A stretch of 64,000 nt of DNA from Paenibacillus sp. FSL H8-0079 (GTDB taxonomy: Bacteria; Bacillota; Bacilli; Paenibacillales; Paenibacillaceae). The notes beneath the pieces are model-generated. The model ran no database searches. It saw only the letters and a program-made list of their open reading frames with translations, and had not been told where the DNA came from. Position numbers and translations under genes: made by a program. Location: assembly GCF_037991315.1 (NCBI RefSeq), contig NZ_CP150300.1:5332001-5396000 (forward strand), written 5' to 3'. Positions 8,865 to 20,481 of the stretch are shown one piece after another; position 1 is the stretch's first letter, and every line of letters begins with the position of its first letter.

Positions 8865-9982
8865 CTGGCGTTCCTCCTGTAAGCCACTTCAGCACGGGAG
8901 AGCGTATGTGCCTGGACTGTATTCCAGCCCGTATCCAGCCAGGTAGCCAGCGCCTCCAGATGATCTCCGATGATCAATCTGGCGACATCATTCCCACTCC
9001 CCGTGTTACCGGGACGTAATCGATTGGAACGAATAACATCCACCTGACTTGGTGCCGATACGCTCAGCCCATGCTGAATGGCGAGGCTTTGTGCCTTTGG
9101 TGGAACGGCCAGTGATGCTGGCTTCACGGTCTGAATCATACGACGAGACAAGGCGTGGGGCACAGCTGTCATGGAATTGGAACCGAGATCTGCCCTGCCT
9201 AATGTTCGGTTTAGATATGCTTTGATCCGGCTTACCTCATCCTGCCCTGCGAACGGAGGAAGCAAGGACGTCAGATTATTCAACGCCACATCCTGTCCCC
9301 GATCTACCGCGAACAGAAATGGTGCAAGTTGTTCCGCCGCCACGACCATATCCCCATCCACGAAGAGGACCGTCTCCGCATCCGTCATCTTGGCTCCCAG
9401 TGAACGGCCCACATCATGTCCTGCCCGATCCGGTTCATATACGAGCGTAATTCCCGGCTGCTTTAATACCTGTTTCAAACTGTCATCCGTCGTTCCATTC
9501 AGTACCACAATGATATCCGTCAGAGGCAAACGCTTGAGTTGCAACAGCACCTGCCCCAGAGTGCGTTCCTCATTGCAGGCACAGACAACGGCAGCAGCCG
9601 AATGCCGAAGGGGTAAGGGTACGATCTGGAATGAATGTCCAGAAGTATGAGCATATCCTTGCAAAAATGCCTTACCTGCGTTCAGGGCAACTTCGTGGTT
9701 GCTTAGCTCCGCAACGTTGGCCGCATATACATTCCATGCGTGGCGCGCGTGTTTTTCTGACGCTGTGTTGTCCGCCTTCGCCTCGCTTCCTGCAAGTTGC
9801 CCTGCTTTCCACATCAAGCGCAGATCTATTAGGCCAGATTTCGACCCGGTTCTTCTCTTTTTTGAGGTGATCAACTGCTTCTTGTTCCCATGACGCTTGT
9901 TAATACGGGTGCTTCCTGTCGTCGTACGTCTTCGTCTATTTATTGTCCGCCTGCGGTGGACAACCCCTGAACGTCCCTTCAT
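8861..9982 (-). CDS. GT2 glycosyltransferase (GpgS/dolichol-phosphate-mannose-synthase-like) with basic tail
   Basis: 373 residues. The start ATG at 9982 follows GGAGGTGAGGAA; the reading frame back to 10096 overlaps the upstream gene and has no site. The first ~50 residues are almost all basic or polar (RRRTINRRRRTTTGSTRIN). The catalytic part begins SAAAVVCACNEERTLGQVLL, then DIIVVLNGTTDDSL, GHDVGRSLGAK and VLFVDGDMVV, the last being the DxD metal site. A block ADLGSNSMTAVPHALSRRM is nearly repeated in the next GT2 upstream (DLRGASMTAIPHALSRHG), so the two are paralogues. It overlaps the downstream GT2 by ATGA. It lacks the terminal EDDD block of the other GT2s, so it belongs to a different GT2 subgroup. 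Confidence 0.83.
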   Translation of the reverse strand: MKGRSGVVHRRRTINRRRRTTTGSTRINKRHGNKKQLITSKKRRTGSKSGLIDLRLMWKAGQLAGSEAKADNTASEKHARHAWNVYAANVAELSNHEVALNAGKAFLQGYAHTSGHSFQIVPLPLRHSAAAVVCACNEERTLGQVLLQLKRLPLTDIIVVLNGTTDDSLKQVLKQPGITLVYEPDRAGHDVGRSLGAKMTDAETVLFVDGDMVVAAEQLAPFLFAVDRGQDVALNNLTSLLPPFAGQDEVSRIKAYLNRTLGRADLGSNSMTAVPHALSRRMIQTVKPASLAVPPKAQSLAIQHGLSVSAPSQVDVIRSNRLRPGNTGSGNDVARLIIGDHLEALATWLDTGWNTVQAHTLSRAEVAYRRNAR

Positions 9983-10023
9983 TTCCTCACCTCCAGCATG
10001 CTGCATCATCCGATGCGGCATGC

Positions 10024-10995
10024 TTACCTCGCCAGGCTGCGAACACGTTGCAGATCGGTATGACCTCCACGGGGACCGAGCGTGTCCGTAATCCACCTGA
10101 TTGCTGCCAGATGATCATTCAGCACCACATGACTGAGCGGATCAGGCCCACTTCGTTTCTTGATCCGAACTGCATTCAATCTGCCCACAGGTACGTGATG
10201 AACAGCGCGTACCCGGAGACCGCCAATCACTGCCTTCGCTTGTGCGAGCGGCGGAACTTCCAGTGATGTTATTCCGATCACCTCAAGTCCATGACGGCTT
10301 AATGCATGCGGAATAGCTGTCATCGAAGCCCCACGGAGATCGGATCTGGCGAGTATGCTGTTCAACATGTGTTTCGCCTCCACTACCGGATGAATGGGGC
10401 TGCGAGTGACCGGTCCATGGTAGTCGTTAAGTGCCACATCCGTTCCCTTCAGCACAGCCTGCACATAAGGTGCAAGGTGCTCGGCAGGGATTGCAATATC
10501 TGCATCAGTGAACAGCAATACCTGACCGCGGGCCGCCGCTGCACCTACTTTTCGTCCTCCATCATGCCCCAGTGCTTCGGCATAAGTGAGTACTCGTGCT
10601 CCTGCACGTTTAGCTGCATTAGCTGTACCGTCTGTTGAACCATTCACAACGACAAGCACTTCAGCGTCACGGCATATCCGCAGCGCTTCCCGAACGACGG
10701 CACCAATCGTTTTCTCCTCATTCATGGCAGGGATAATGACCGAGAGCATCGGCCGCTGAGAATCGTCCCCATGCGGAGAAGCATCTCTTATGCCATTTTC
10801 AATCCCATTTTCGGCTTCATTCTTGGCCCCATCCTTTGCCTGTGGCATCTGCGGCCTGGGTGGAATAACGAACACATAGGCCTTTGTACCCTTTTTCTGT
10901 CCAGACTTCAAACTTCGTTTCTTCAGTACTGTTTTTCTGCCTGTCACTTTCGATTGCGTTGCAAAACGTGCTTTAGTACGGGTTTTACGCAACAC
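10024..10995 (-). CDS. GT2 glycosyltransferase, first gene of the cluster, with basic tail
   Basis: About 323 residues. GGGAGG is followed by GTG at 10995 (spacing 5) and TTG at 10992 (spacing 8); both are better than the ATG at 11010, which includes the Shine-Dalgarno in its own codons. Residues 1-40 are Lys/Arg-rich. Then come PMLSVIIPAMNEEKTIGAVV, VLVVVNGSTDGTANAAK, EALGHDGGRKVGAAAARG and VLLFTDADIAIPAEHL (DxD). It is a paralogue of the following GT2, sharing SMTA[VI]PHALSR. A gap of 41 bp separates it from that gene. The promoter for the cluster should lie in 10996-11400, where I see no convincing sigma-A elements. Product and acceptor are unknown. Confidence 0.83.
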   Translation of the reverse strand: MLRKTRTKARFATQSKVTGRKTVLKKRSLKSGQKKGTKAYVFVIPPRPQMPQAKDGAKNEAENGIENGIRDASPHGDDSQRPMLSVIIPAMNEEKTIGAVVREALRICRDAEVLVVVNGSTDGTANAAKRAGARVLTYAEALGHDGGRKVGAAAARGQVLLFTDADIAIPAEHLAPYVQAVLKGTDVALNDYHGPVTRSPIHPVVEAKHMLNSILARSDLRGASMTAIPHALSRHGLEVIGITSLEVPPLAQAKAVIGGLRVRAVHHVPVGRLNAVRIKKRSGPDPLSHVVLNDHLAAIRWITDTLGPRGGHTDLQRVRSLAR

Positions 10996-13331
<2,336 letters not shown>

Positions 13332-13435
13332 AATTACTTTAATTCATGTAGTTGAACTTATAATAAACTCATTTTAAATTGTAACGAAACGTTCAGACAC
13401 CCCTCACCGTCCGAACGGATCAAGCTTATCTCATG

Positions 13436-13474
13436 CAAAAGCGGTGTCCCGGACAACTCTGGGCACCGCTTTTG
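13436..13474. terminator. Bidirectional terminator between protease and repeat-protein genes
   Basis: CAAAAGCGGTGTCCC pairs with GGGCACCGCTTTTG around a 10-base loop, with A- and T-runs at both ends, so it can serve both converging genes. Confidence 0.85.
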
Positions 13475-13504
13475 TCATTTGTCTATTATTGATATAAGGC
13501 CGCA

Positions 13505-16500
13505 TTATGCTTGCGAAGGTCCTGCTGCAATCCACGACAACAATCCGTACGTATGCTTGCAATCTGCAGTTCGCGACACTTCAAGTACCGCTTCATCCTC
13601 ACTCTGCGAGAGAAGAGATACCTGAAATCCCCGATCATTGCTCATGGCTACAATCACATAATGTTCGGAAGCAAATGACTCTTCAAACACAACGGTTACC
13701 TCTGTGCATGCTTCACTCTCTGGCAGTACAAAAGCTTCCATTCCGAATTGTTGTACAACCGGTTGCTTGCTTACGCTGCGAACAGGTTGAAATGCCAAAT
13801 GTTTGGCCTGAACTGCACCCGATTGCAGCTGGTTGCTGCCCACGGCATCATCACACAGATGCTCCTGTGTAATGGATTGAGGGTCCGGTGTATACTCCAC
13901 CTGAACAGCAGATCCTGACGACGTTTCGACTGAATCACCAGTAGATTGAAAGTTATCATCCGTTACAGGTTCTGCAATTTCTTCTGTCCATCCTGTCGAG
14001 GATTCAGTTCCAGCTTGCGGCTCTTGCTGATCATACTGATTTTCCAGTTCAGGCTGTGTCTGTTGATCCTGCAGTTCAAGTAAACCAGCCAGCGCATTCG
14101 TGGCTGTCTCCGTACCAATATCCAGTCCGAACAATGCGTCATTGTCCAGACCTACCGTCTGCATAAGCTGCTGGACCTCCAGCATTGCTTCCTGCCTTTT
14201 CAGCTCTGCCAATTGCTCCAGCGTGTCTGAACTCACCTGACGAATGGCATTCCAGATCTCTTCACTTAGATGTGCCGTACCCACAATACCTGCATTCAGA
14301 TGACTGGAAGTTATACTTTGATCACTTAATTTGCTGCCATCAATCGCTCGGTCAGCCAGATGCACAGCGGATATCGCGCCTGTGGACAATTTGCTGCCAT
14401 CTACACTGCCGTCAGCCAGTTTGGAACCTGTAACTGCTCCTTCTTGCAGATTAACCGTGCCTACTGCTTCCTCTTCCAGATGGAGCGCACCAATACTTCC
14501 CTCTTGGATGTGATCCGCACGAATTGTCCCGTCTTGGATATGAGCAGATTGCACACTTTCGCCAGCGAGATGGGCACTTGATATTGCACCCTCGGCTAAT
14601 TTGCTGCCATCGATCGCACGGTCAGCCAAATGCACAGAGGCTATCGCGCCTGTAGCTAATTTACTGCCATCCACACTACCATCTGCCAACTTGGAACCTG
14701 TAACTGCTCCTTCTTGCAGATTAACCGTGCCTACTGCTTCCTCTTCCAGATGGAGTGCACCAATACTTCCCTCTTGAATGTGATCCGCACGAATGGCCCC
14801 GTCTTGGATATGGGCGAAATGTACACTTTCGTATGCAATGTGGTTACTCGATACCGCACCTTCCACTAGCTTACTGCCGTCTACACTGCTATCAGCCAAT
14901 TTGGAACCCGCTACTGCTCCATTCTGGAGATTAGCAGTACCTACTGATTCCCCTTCCAGATGAAGCGTACCAATACTTCCCTCTTGGATATGATCCGCAC
15001 GGATAGCTCCTTCTTCAATATGAATGGATTGCACACTTTCCTCTGCAAGGTGAACACTCGATACCGCACCCTCGACTAATTTATCCCCGTCTACAACGCC
15101 ATCAGCCAGTTTGGAACCCGTTACTGCTCCATCCTGCAGATGAATCGTACTTACTGCATCTTCTTCCAGATGAAGCGCAGTAATGATTCCCTCCTGAATG
15201 TGATCCCCTCGGATCGCGCCTTCTTCGATATGAATCGATTGCACACTTTCATATGCCAGATGTCTGCTCGATATCGCACCCGCAGCTACTTTCGTTCCGT
15301 CTACACCGCCAGTGGCCAGTTTGGATCGGGTCACGGATTCTTCCTGCAAAATAATCGTACTCACCGATTCTTCTTCCAGATGAGAAGTACCAATGCTCCG
15401 CTCCTGGATATGGTGAGGAAGGATCGCCCCATCCTGTACATGGCGAGATTGTACCGCTCCTTGCTGAAGATGATTTGCACCAAGCGCCTCCGCCTGAAGA
15501 TGCAGTCCACTGATCAGACCTGGTTGCAGATGTGCTTCCGTCACGGATAAAGGCGCCAGATGTTCTGTTTGTACAGAGGATGGCGTGAGATGTTGCGATG
15601 TTATTGCCTGCCCTACGATATGATCTCCATAAATAATGTCTTCTTTCAGATGCTGGGAGTTCACGACCTGAGCAGCCAAATGATTAGATGTTACACTGCC
15701 TCCAGCCAGATGAATCGAATCGACCGAACCAGGCTGAAGATGCTCACTGCTTACCGCACCATGCTGTAATTCCGCTCCAGATACCGAATCTGCTGCCAGA
15801 TGTTCTGAAGACAACGTACCTTGCCGCAGTTTGTTGCCTGTAATACTGCCATCTGCAAACAACTCCGGCGACCGGATCTCATCAGCCAGATGTTCCAGAG
15901 AAACGGCATGTTGCTTCAGGTGATAACCACGAATCGTTCCAGCAGGAATGTGCTTGGCAACGATACTTTCGGCCAATATTTTGGAAGAAGTAACACTGCC
16001 GTCGGCCAGTTTGGCTGATGTAACTGCCAAGTCAGCCAGTTTGTCAGTTGAGACACTCTCCGGTGAAAGTTTAGGAGAGGTAACCGCATGATCCGTCAGA
16101 TGAGGTGGGAAAATGGACCCTCCAGCCAATTGGGCTGAGGTAACACTGCCCGGGGCCATTTTATCCGTCGTGATTGCTCCGCGAGACATCGCCTCCGTAT
16201 GAACACTGCCCGGTTGAAGATGGGGTGTGCTCACCGAGTGTTCCGTAAGGTGCTCGGACTTCACAGAATAAGGTCTCAGTGCCTCAGAACCTACACTGCC
16301 TTGAGCAAGATGCGCACCTGTAACGCCTCCATTCGCGAGATGGGTCGATGTTACACTGCCCGGAGCCAGCGCCTTGCTGATAACAGAGGCAGGCCCCAGT
16401 TTCTCAGCTGTAACACTGGTATCCGCGAGCTTCGCACTTGTTACCGCTCCGTCCTGCAATTCAAATGTACCTACGGATGACTCGGCCAAGTGCTTCTCCA

Positions 16501-18055
16501 GTACAACACCTTCGCCCAAAGCCTCAGCAGACACACTCCCCGTGGAGAAATGGGACGCTTCAATGCTTCCACTAGCAATATGAATCGAGTGAATGGCTGA
16601 ATTATCCACATGCACAGGGGTTATGCCCCGATTCGCGATATGCTCTGCACGAATGGACCCTTTAGCTAGATGTTTACCTTGTACGGCTTCATCTGCAATT
16701 TTGGAAGCAATGATGCTCTGGTCTGCGATCTTGGAAGCCGTAATCGCCTGTTCCAGCAATTTCGCTGTTCCGACAGACTGGTCTGCCAGCTTGCTGCTAT
16801 TTACCGCACTGTCCACCAGATGCTCACTGCTTATTTCTCCATGCCCAATCTGCTCGCTGCCTATAGCGAGCGCTCGAATCTGAGCGGAGCTGATGGAACC
16901 ATCCACCAGATGCCTTCCGCTTAATGAATTCTCGGCAATGTGTCTGGTCTGGATCGCTCCGTCCTCAATCTGCTCACTTCCAATACTGCTGGCAGACAAT
17001 TGGGAACGTCCAACAATCCCTTCCGCCAAATGTGCCTGTTTAACTGCACCGGACTGAATGTGGTGTGACTCGATGGATTGCTCTTCAATTTTGCTACCCG
17101 TCACTGCACCTTCACGAATTTTAGCGGATGTCACCGCATCATCAGCCAGCTTCGATGTATGAATGACTCCACCCGATAAGTGGCGGGTCTCGATCCCACT
17201 GATGGCAATCTTGTCACCGGTGACCGCGTGATTTTTGATCAATTCTTCGGTAACCAGCAAGCGACTAAGATGCCTTGTATTGATGGAACCGTCGGCAATT
17301 TTGGCAGAATCAATGACTTGATTGCCGAGCTTCTGGGAAGTGATGCTGCCATCCCTGATTTTATCCCCGCCAATGGACGCATTCCGGATTTTATGACCCG
17401 ACACGGAGCCATCAATCAGATGTTCTTCCGATACAGATGCTTCTGCCAGTTTTGCAGATACAACTGCACCATCTGCGATGTGAATGCTGGTCACTGCATA
17501 ATCCTGTAAAGCTTCACTTCCAACAGCACCCGGTTTCAGCTTGGATGCATCCACCGAGAAGGGAGCCAGTCGACTCTCCGTAACAGCGAACTCACTGAGA
17601 TCATCCGTGTAGATGTAGTGTCCGGTATGTCCAGGCATCTGATTCTGATTCAGGATCTCCAGCCGATCCTTGCTCTTTGTCTCCTTCTTGCCACTCTGTT
17701 CTTCCAGGGAAAGAGGAGCAATACTACTTACCTGAATTTCCTTCTCCACGACCACTGGAGTACTCACTTCCTGATTCACTGACTCTACAGATTCAGGCTT
17801 CGGGGTGTCAGCCAATTTTTCTTGCACAGGCTCGTTTGTCGTTGAACGAACTTCTGTACTTTCGGGAGAAGCTTCGGCCGAATCTTGAGTGCTCTTGGGA
17901 GCAGGTACATCTGTATTCAGGCGTTCTCCCCTATTCGGTATCAGCCCTGATTTTGTTGGTTCCACTCGGCGATCAGTCAGTTCCAATTCCTTGAATTTCG
18001 GGCTCACATGCCGCAGTTTCGGCGTCAGAACCCTCTTTTTGCCATTTTTACTCAT
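13505..18055 (-). CDS. Giant decapeptide-repeat protein with WIAG-like C-terminal tail
   Basis: 1516 residues starting MSKNGKKRVLTPKLRHVSPK, with AAGGAG eight bases upstream of the ATG. Residues 1-156 are a basic head plus a Ser/Glu/Pro-rich linker. Residues 157-1266 are 111 consecutive ten-residue units with consensus [AS][VI]x[ST]x[HK][LI]xxG and no insertion. Residues 1267-1480 are a Gln/Glu-rich linker with three more units near 1398-1430. The end is a compact domain finishing in YGLLSWIAAGPSQA, like the WIAG-tail domain annotated (from memory) in Paenibacillus proteins. There is no signal peptide or LPxTG. The repeat pattern suggests a beta-helix or fibre as in phage tail fibres. Between a glycosyltransferase cluster and a YheC/YheD gene, a spore- or cell-surface role is plausible but unproven. 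Confidence 0.85.
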   Translation of the reverse strand: MSKNGKKRVLTPKLRHVSPKFKELELTDRRVEPTKSGLIPNRGERLNTDVPAPKSTQDSAEASPESTEVRSTTNEPVQEKLADTPKPESVESVNQEVSTPVVVEKEIQVSSIAPLSLEEQSGKKETKSKDRLEILNQNQMPGHTGHYIYTDDLSEFAVTESRLAPFSVDASKLKPGAVGSEALQDYAVTSIHIADGAVVSAKLAEASVSEEHLIDGSVSGHKIRNASIGGDKIRDGSITSQKLGNQVIDSAKIADGSINTRHLSRLLVTEELIKNHAVTGDKIAISGIETRHLSGGVIHTSKLADDAVTSAKIREGAVTGSKIEEQSIESHHIQSGAVKQAHLAEGIVGRSQLSASSIGSEQIEDGAIQTRHIAENSLSGRHLVDGSISSAQIRALAIGSEQIGHGEISSEHLVDSAVNSSKLADQSVGTAKLLEQAITASKIADQSIIASKIADEAVQGKHLAKGSIRAEHIANRGITPVHVDNSAIHSIHIASGSIEASHFSTGSVSAEALGEGVVLEKHLAESSVGTFELQDGAVTSAKLADTSVTAEKLGPASVISKALAPGSVTSTHLANGGVTGAHLAQGSVGSEALRPYSVKSEHLTEHSVSTPHLQPGSVHTEAMSRGAITTDKMAPGSVTSAQLAGGSIFPPHLTDHAVTSPKLSPESVSTDKLADLAVTSAKLADGSVTSSKILAESIVAKHIPAGTIRGYHLKQHAVSLEHLADEIRSPELFADGSITGNKLRQGTLSSEHLAADSVSGAELQHGAVSSEHLQPGSVDSIHLAGGSVTSNHLAAQVVNSQHLKEDIIYGDHIVGQAITSQHLTPSSVQTEHLAPLSVTEAHLQPGLISGLHLQAEALGANHLQQGAVQSRHVQDGAILPHHIQERSIGTSHLEEESVSTIILQEESVTRSKLATGGVDGTKVAAGAISSRHLAYESVQSIHIEEGAIRGDHIQEGIITALHLEEDAVSTIHLQDGAVTGSKLADGVVDGDKLVEGAVSSVHLAEESVQSIHIEEGAIRADHIQEGSIGTLHLEGESVGTANLQNGAVAGSKLADSSVDGSKLVEGAVSSNHIAYESVHFAHIQDGAIRADHIQEGSIGALHLEEEAVGTVNLQEGAVTGSKLADGSVDGSKLATGAIASVHLADRAIDGSKLAEGAISSAHLAGESVQSAHIQDGTIRADHIQEGSIGALHLEEEAVGTVNLQEGAVTGSKLADGSVDGSKLSTGAISAVHLADRAIDGSKLSDQSITSSHLNAGIVGTAHLSEEIWNAIRQVSSDTLEQLAELKRQEAMLEVQQLMQTVGLDNDALFGLDIGTETATNALAGLLELQDQQTQPELENQYDQQEPQAGTESSTGWTEEIAEPVTDDNFQSTGDSVETSSGSAVQVEYTPDPQSITQEHLCDDAVGSNQLQSGAVQAKHLAFQPVRSVSKQPVVQQFGMEAFVLPESEACTEVTVVFEESFASEHYVIVAMSNDRGFQVSLLSQSEDEAVLEVSRTADCKHTYGLLSWIAAGPSQA
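14258..17587 (-). repeat. 3330-bp coding tandem array, 111 x 30 bp in perfect register
   Basis: Codons 157-1266 of the repeat protein. Every unit is exactly 30 bp. Anchor triplets such as the one starting TAACTGCTCC recur at 14431, 14701, 14911, 15121 and 15331, all multiples of 30 apart, and the phase still holds at 16411 and 17521. The 3' third contains higher-order blocks of 210 or 270 bp that are close copies of one another; the rest is diverged. Confidence 0.9.
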
Positions 18056-18407
18056 GCAGCTTGCTCCTTCCTCTAACGTTCGTCTCCGGCATCATATGCT
18101 TCCATATGGGCATCTGCCACTTCATTTATGACTTTTGCAGATTCCAGAGCACGGGTGTACAGGCGTCAAGACAGGAAGGTTCGATGATCTTCGTGGAAAT
18201 AGGCGTGTCAGGGTGGTAGTGGAAAGGCGGCTGTCCACGCCCCCGTCCCATTCATGTCATAGGATATTATGTCTGATCAAACACTGGTGCATGGCTATGC
18301 ATCTACACACCGGTCTGCGTTATCGCGATGTCAGAGCCATGCGGTGACAGGCCGGCATTCCATGAATGGACGATTCATGTCGCGATAACATCGAAGGAGG
18401 AACGGTC
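18056..18407. other. Divergent promoter region, repeat protein / YheC-like gene
   Basis: 352 bp without a gene. CATAGGATA at 18258-18266 (plus) fits the sigma-K -10 pattern CATAnnnTA, but no AC is found 16-17 bases upstream. On the minus strand CATATGGA preceded by GTCATAAA is loosely sigma-E-like. Sporulation control is possible; the sequence alone does not settle it. Confidence 0.3.
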
Positions 18408-19538
18408 ATGCTCCAAGAAACGATCGGCATTATGTTCGATTCACGCATGTACCGGGGGATACCGGCCGGAAGGACCGGTCAGGAATCACTCGCGAATTAT
18501 GAACAGGCAGCGGCCAGTTATGGATTAACTCCCTGCTTTTTGCGGCTGGAAGATATTGATTCGGATCGGAAGACATGTCTTGCTTATGTAAAAAAGGAAG
18601 GTAAATATGTTCGTGAGCGCATGCCATTGCCCTCCGTCATTCATAACCGATCACTCCAGCTTCGCCGGGCGGAACAGCATCAGATCACCAAGCTGATGTT
18701 GCAAGGTATTCAGGTATTCAACGTTCGCAATCGGTACCGTAAAGATCATATTCATGACATGCTTCATCAGGACCTGGGCTTGCGAGAACACCTGCCCCGT
18801 GCAGTTAAAGCTACGCCAGAGTCTCTGGCCTATATGATGGAACATTACGATGATCTCGTCATCAAACCCTGCAGCGGCAGTATCGGTCATGGCATTATGC
18901 GCGTCTTTCAGCGAGATGGACAGTGGAAGCTGACCTGTGAGACGAAGGCCGCACGCAAAGGATGGGCTACATTCCGATTGAGCAAAGGACAGCTTCCTTC
19001 CTCCACCCTTCGGCGCATCTTTCGCCATGCCTATCTCATTGAAGAGCGTATCCCGCTGGTGCGTTATGAGGGCAGGCCGGTAGATCTGCGGGTATCCGTA
19101 CAGCGTGGTAGCGATGGTCTGTGGGGAATTACAGGCATGTTTGCCAAAGCCGCTCCTGCTCATACGTTTGTCACCAACATCGCCCAGGGCGGTAAAGTCA
19201 TGAAGCTCGCCGAGGCCCTTGGGGCAGCAGAATCCGACTTCGATTTGGCTCGACTGGAGCACAGGATCGGAGTTGTTGCACTCCGAATTGCCCAGAACCT
19301 GGCCGCCAGTCTGCCACACCTGGCTGATCTGGGCCTTGATCTCGGAATAACGCGCAGCGGCCAGATCTATTTTATTGAATGTAATGGACGGGATCAGCGC
19401 TACGGTTTTCGTAAAGCTGGAATGTCGGAACACTGGAAGACCACATACAGCAAACCGATGTCCTATGGCCGTCTGTTGCTGGAGCAGAATTCGAGGATTC
19501 CGAGACAACCACAGACATACGATAGGGGATTATATTGA
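18408..19538 (+). CDS. YheC/YheD-family (endospore coat-associated, ATP-grasp) protein
   Basis: 376 residues. The ATG at 18408 follows AAGGAGG by seven bases. It starts MLQETIGIMFDSRMYRGIP. The ATP-grasp core shows LVIKPCSGSIGHGIMRV (phosphate-binding loop), LIEERIPLVRYEGRPVDLRV (metal and nucleotide residues) and IYFIECNGRDQRYGFRKAG at the C-terminal active site. B. subtilis YheC and YheD are spore-coat-associated proteins of this family, with an unknown ligase reaction. It is divergent from the decapeptide-repeat gene and followed by psd after 85 bp. If the family precedent holds it joins or modifies a small molecule or peptide at the developing spore surface. Confidence 0.85.
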   Translation: MLQETIGIMFDSRMYRGIPAGRTGQESLANYEQAAASYGLTPCFLRLEDIDSDRKTCLAYVKKEGKYVRERMPLPSVIHNRSLQLRRAEQHQITKLMLQGIQVFNVRNRYRKDHIHDMLHQDLGLREHLPRAVKATPESLAYMMEHYDDLVIKPCSGSIGHGIMRVFQRDGQWKLTCETKAARKGWATFRLSKGQLPSSTLRRIFRHAYLIEERIPLVRYEGRPVDLRVSVQRGSDGLWGITGMFAKAAPAHTFVTNIAQGGKVMKLAEALGAAESDFDLARLEHRIGVVALRIAQNLAASLPHLADLGLDLGITRSGQIYFIECNGRDQRYGFRKAGMSEHWKTTYSKPMSYGRLLLEQNSRIPRQPQTYDRGLY

Positions 19539-19623
19539 TTTCGTGTGCATTCTGTGTCAATATTATGCAGAACGGCCGGTCATGCCGGCCTTGAAGTTCG
19601 CATTAACCCTAAGGGGGATATTC

Positions 19624-20415
19624 ATGGCAAAAACGCTGTTGCGATTAATGACCGAACTTTCTTCGCGCAAATGGATCTCCCGGACTGTGGGAGCCTTCTC
19701 CAAAAGCCGGGGAAGTAAGGCATTTATCCCTTATTTTGTCCGGACCTACGACATCCCTGTTCAGGAGGCCGAGAAAGACTGGAAGGAATACCGTTCACTG
19801 AACGATTTCTTTACCCGCAAATTAAAACCGGGCATGCGCCCGTTGGAACTTTCAGAGCATGCACTGATCAGCCCGGTCGATGCCAAGATTACGGCAGCCG
19901 GTCCGATATCTGCAGGCACACTCCTGAATGTTAAGGGACAAAATTATACACTTGCTGAATTATTAAACCATTCTCCCCATCTGGAGAAGTACAAGCACGG
20001 GTACGGGTTCGTCCTCTATCTCAGCCCTCGCGACTATCACCGCATTCATGCACCTGTCAGCGGCCGCAAAATAGAGAGCGAGCACATCAAGGGCAAAGTT
20101 TATCCCGTGAATGATTTTGGCCTGACCCATATGAGATCCGTACTTAGTCGAAACGAACGGCTCATCACGTATATCGCACACGATTACGGTGAAGTGGCGG
20201 TTGTCAAAGTGGGTGCGATGAACGTGAGTAGCATACAATATGCGGACACGGACACAAGTACCTGGGCACAAGGCGATGATCTGGCCTATTTTGAATTCGG
20301 TTCCACTGTTGTTCTGTTGACGCAGAGTGGTACATTCGAACCGGAACCTGGCTTACAGCCAGGAGATTCGGTCAAAATGGGCGCATTGCTTGGTCGTTTG
20401 AAACCGAAGAACTAA
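19624..20415 (+). CDS. psd: Phosphatidylserine decarboxylase
   Basis: 263 residues. The ATG at 19624 follows AGGGGG; the upstream part of the frame overlaps the YheC-like gene and is not used. The enzyme makes phosphatidylethanolamine from phosphatidylserine at the membrane. It is made as a proenzyme and cleaved at the GST motif, here LAYFEFGSTVVLL near residue 225, to form the pyruvoyl prosthetic group on the small C-terminal chain. Other family marks are YRSLNDFFTRKLKPG, LISPVDAKI, and YLSPRDYHRIHAPVSG. Length fits the Bacillus/Clostridium type. No pss gene is adjacent in this window. A strong terminator follows. Confidence 0.95.
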   Translation: MAKTLLRLMTELSSRKWISRTVGAFSKSRGSKAFIPYFVRTYDIPVQEAEKDWKEYRSLNDFFTRKLKPGMRPLELSEHALISPVDAKITAAGPISAGTLLNVKGQNYTLAELLNHSPHLEKYKHGYGFVLYLSPRDYHRIHAPVSGRKIESEHIKGKVYPVNDFGLTHMRSVLSRNERLITYIAHDYGEVAVVKVGAMNVSSIQYADTDTSTWAQGDDLAYFEFGSTVVLLTQSGTFEPEPGLQPGDSVKMGALLGRLKPKN

Positions 20416-20432
20416 TGAGTCCATACGCAAAT

Positions 20433-20481
20433 AAAGAGGATGGCGCAGCACCTGTAACCAGGTATTGTGCCATCCTCTTTA
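20433..20481 (+). terminator. Terminator after psd
   Basis: AAAGAGGATGGC pairs with GCCATCCTCTTT around a shorter inner stem (CACCTG/CAGGT). Strong rho-independent hairpin. Confidence 0.85.

Noticed and set aside
14258..17587. Regular 30-bp periodicity resembling a CRISPR or minisatellite array
   Set aside because: The period is exactly ten codons of an open frame with conserved residues, and there are no identical repeats with unique spacers.
18258..18266. Sigma-K -10 element CATAGGATA before the YheC-like gene
   Set aside because: The -35 AC at the required distance is missing, so this is left as a weak suggestion only.
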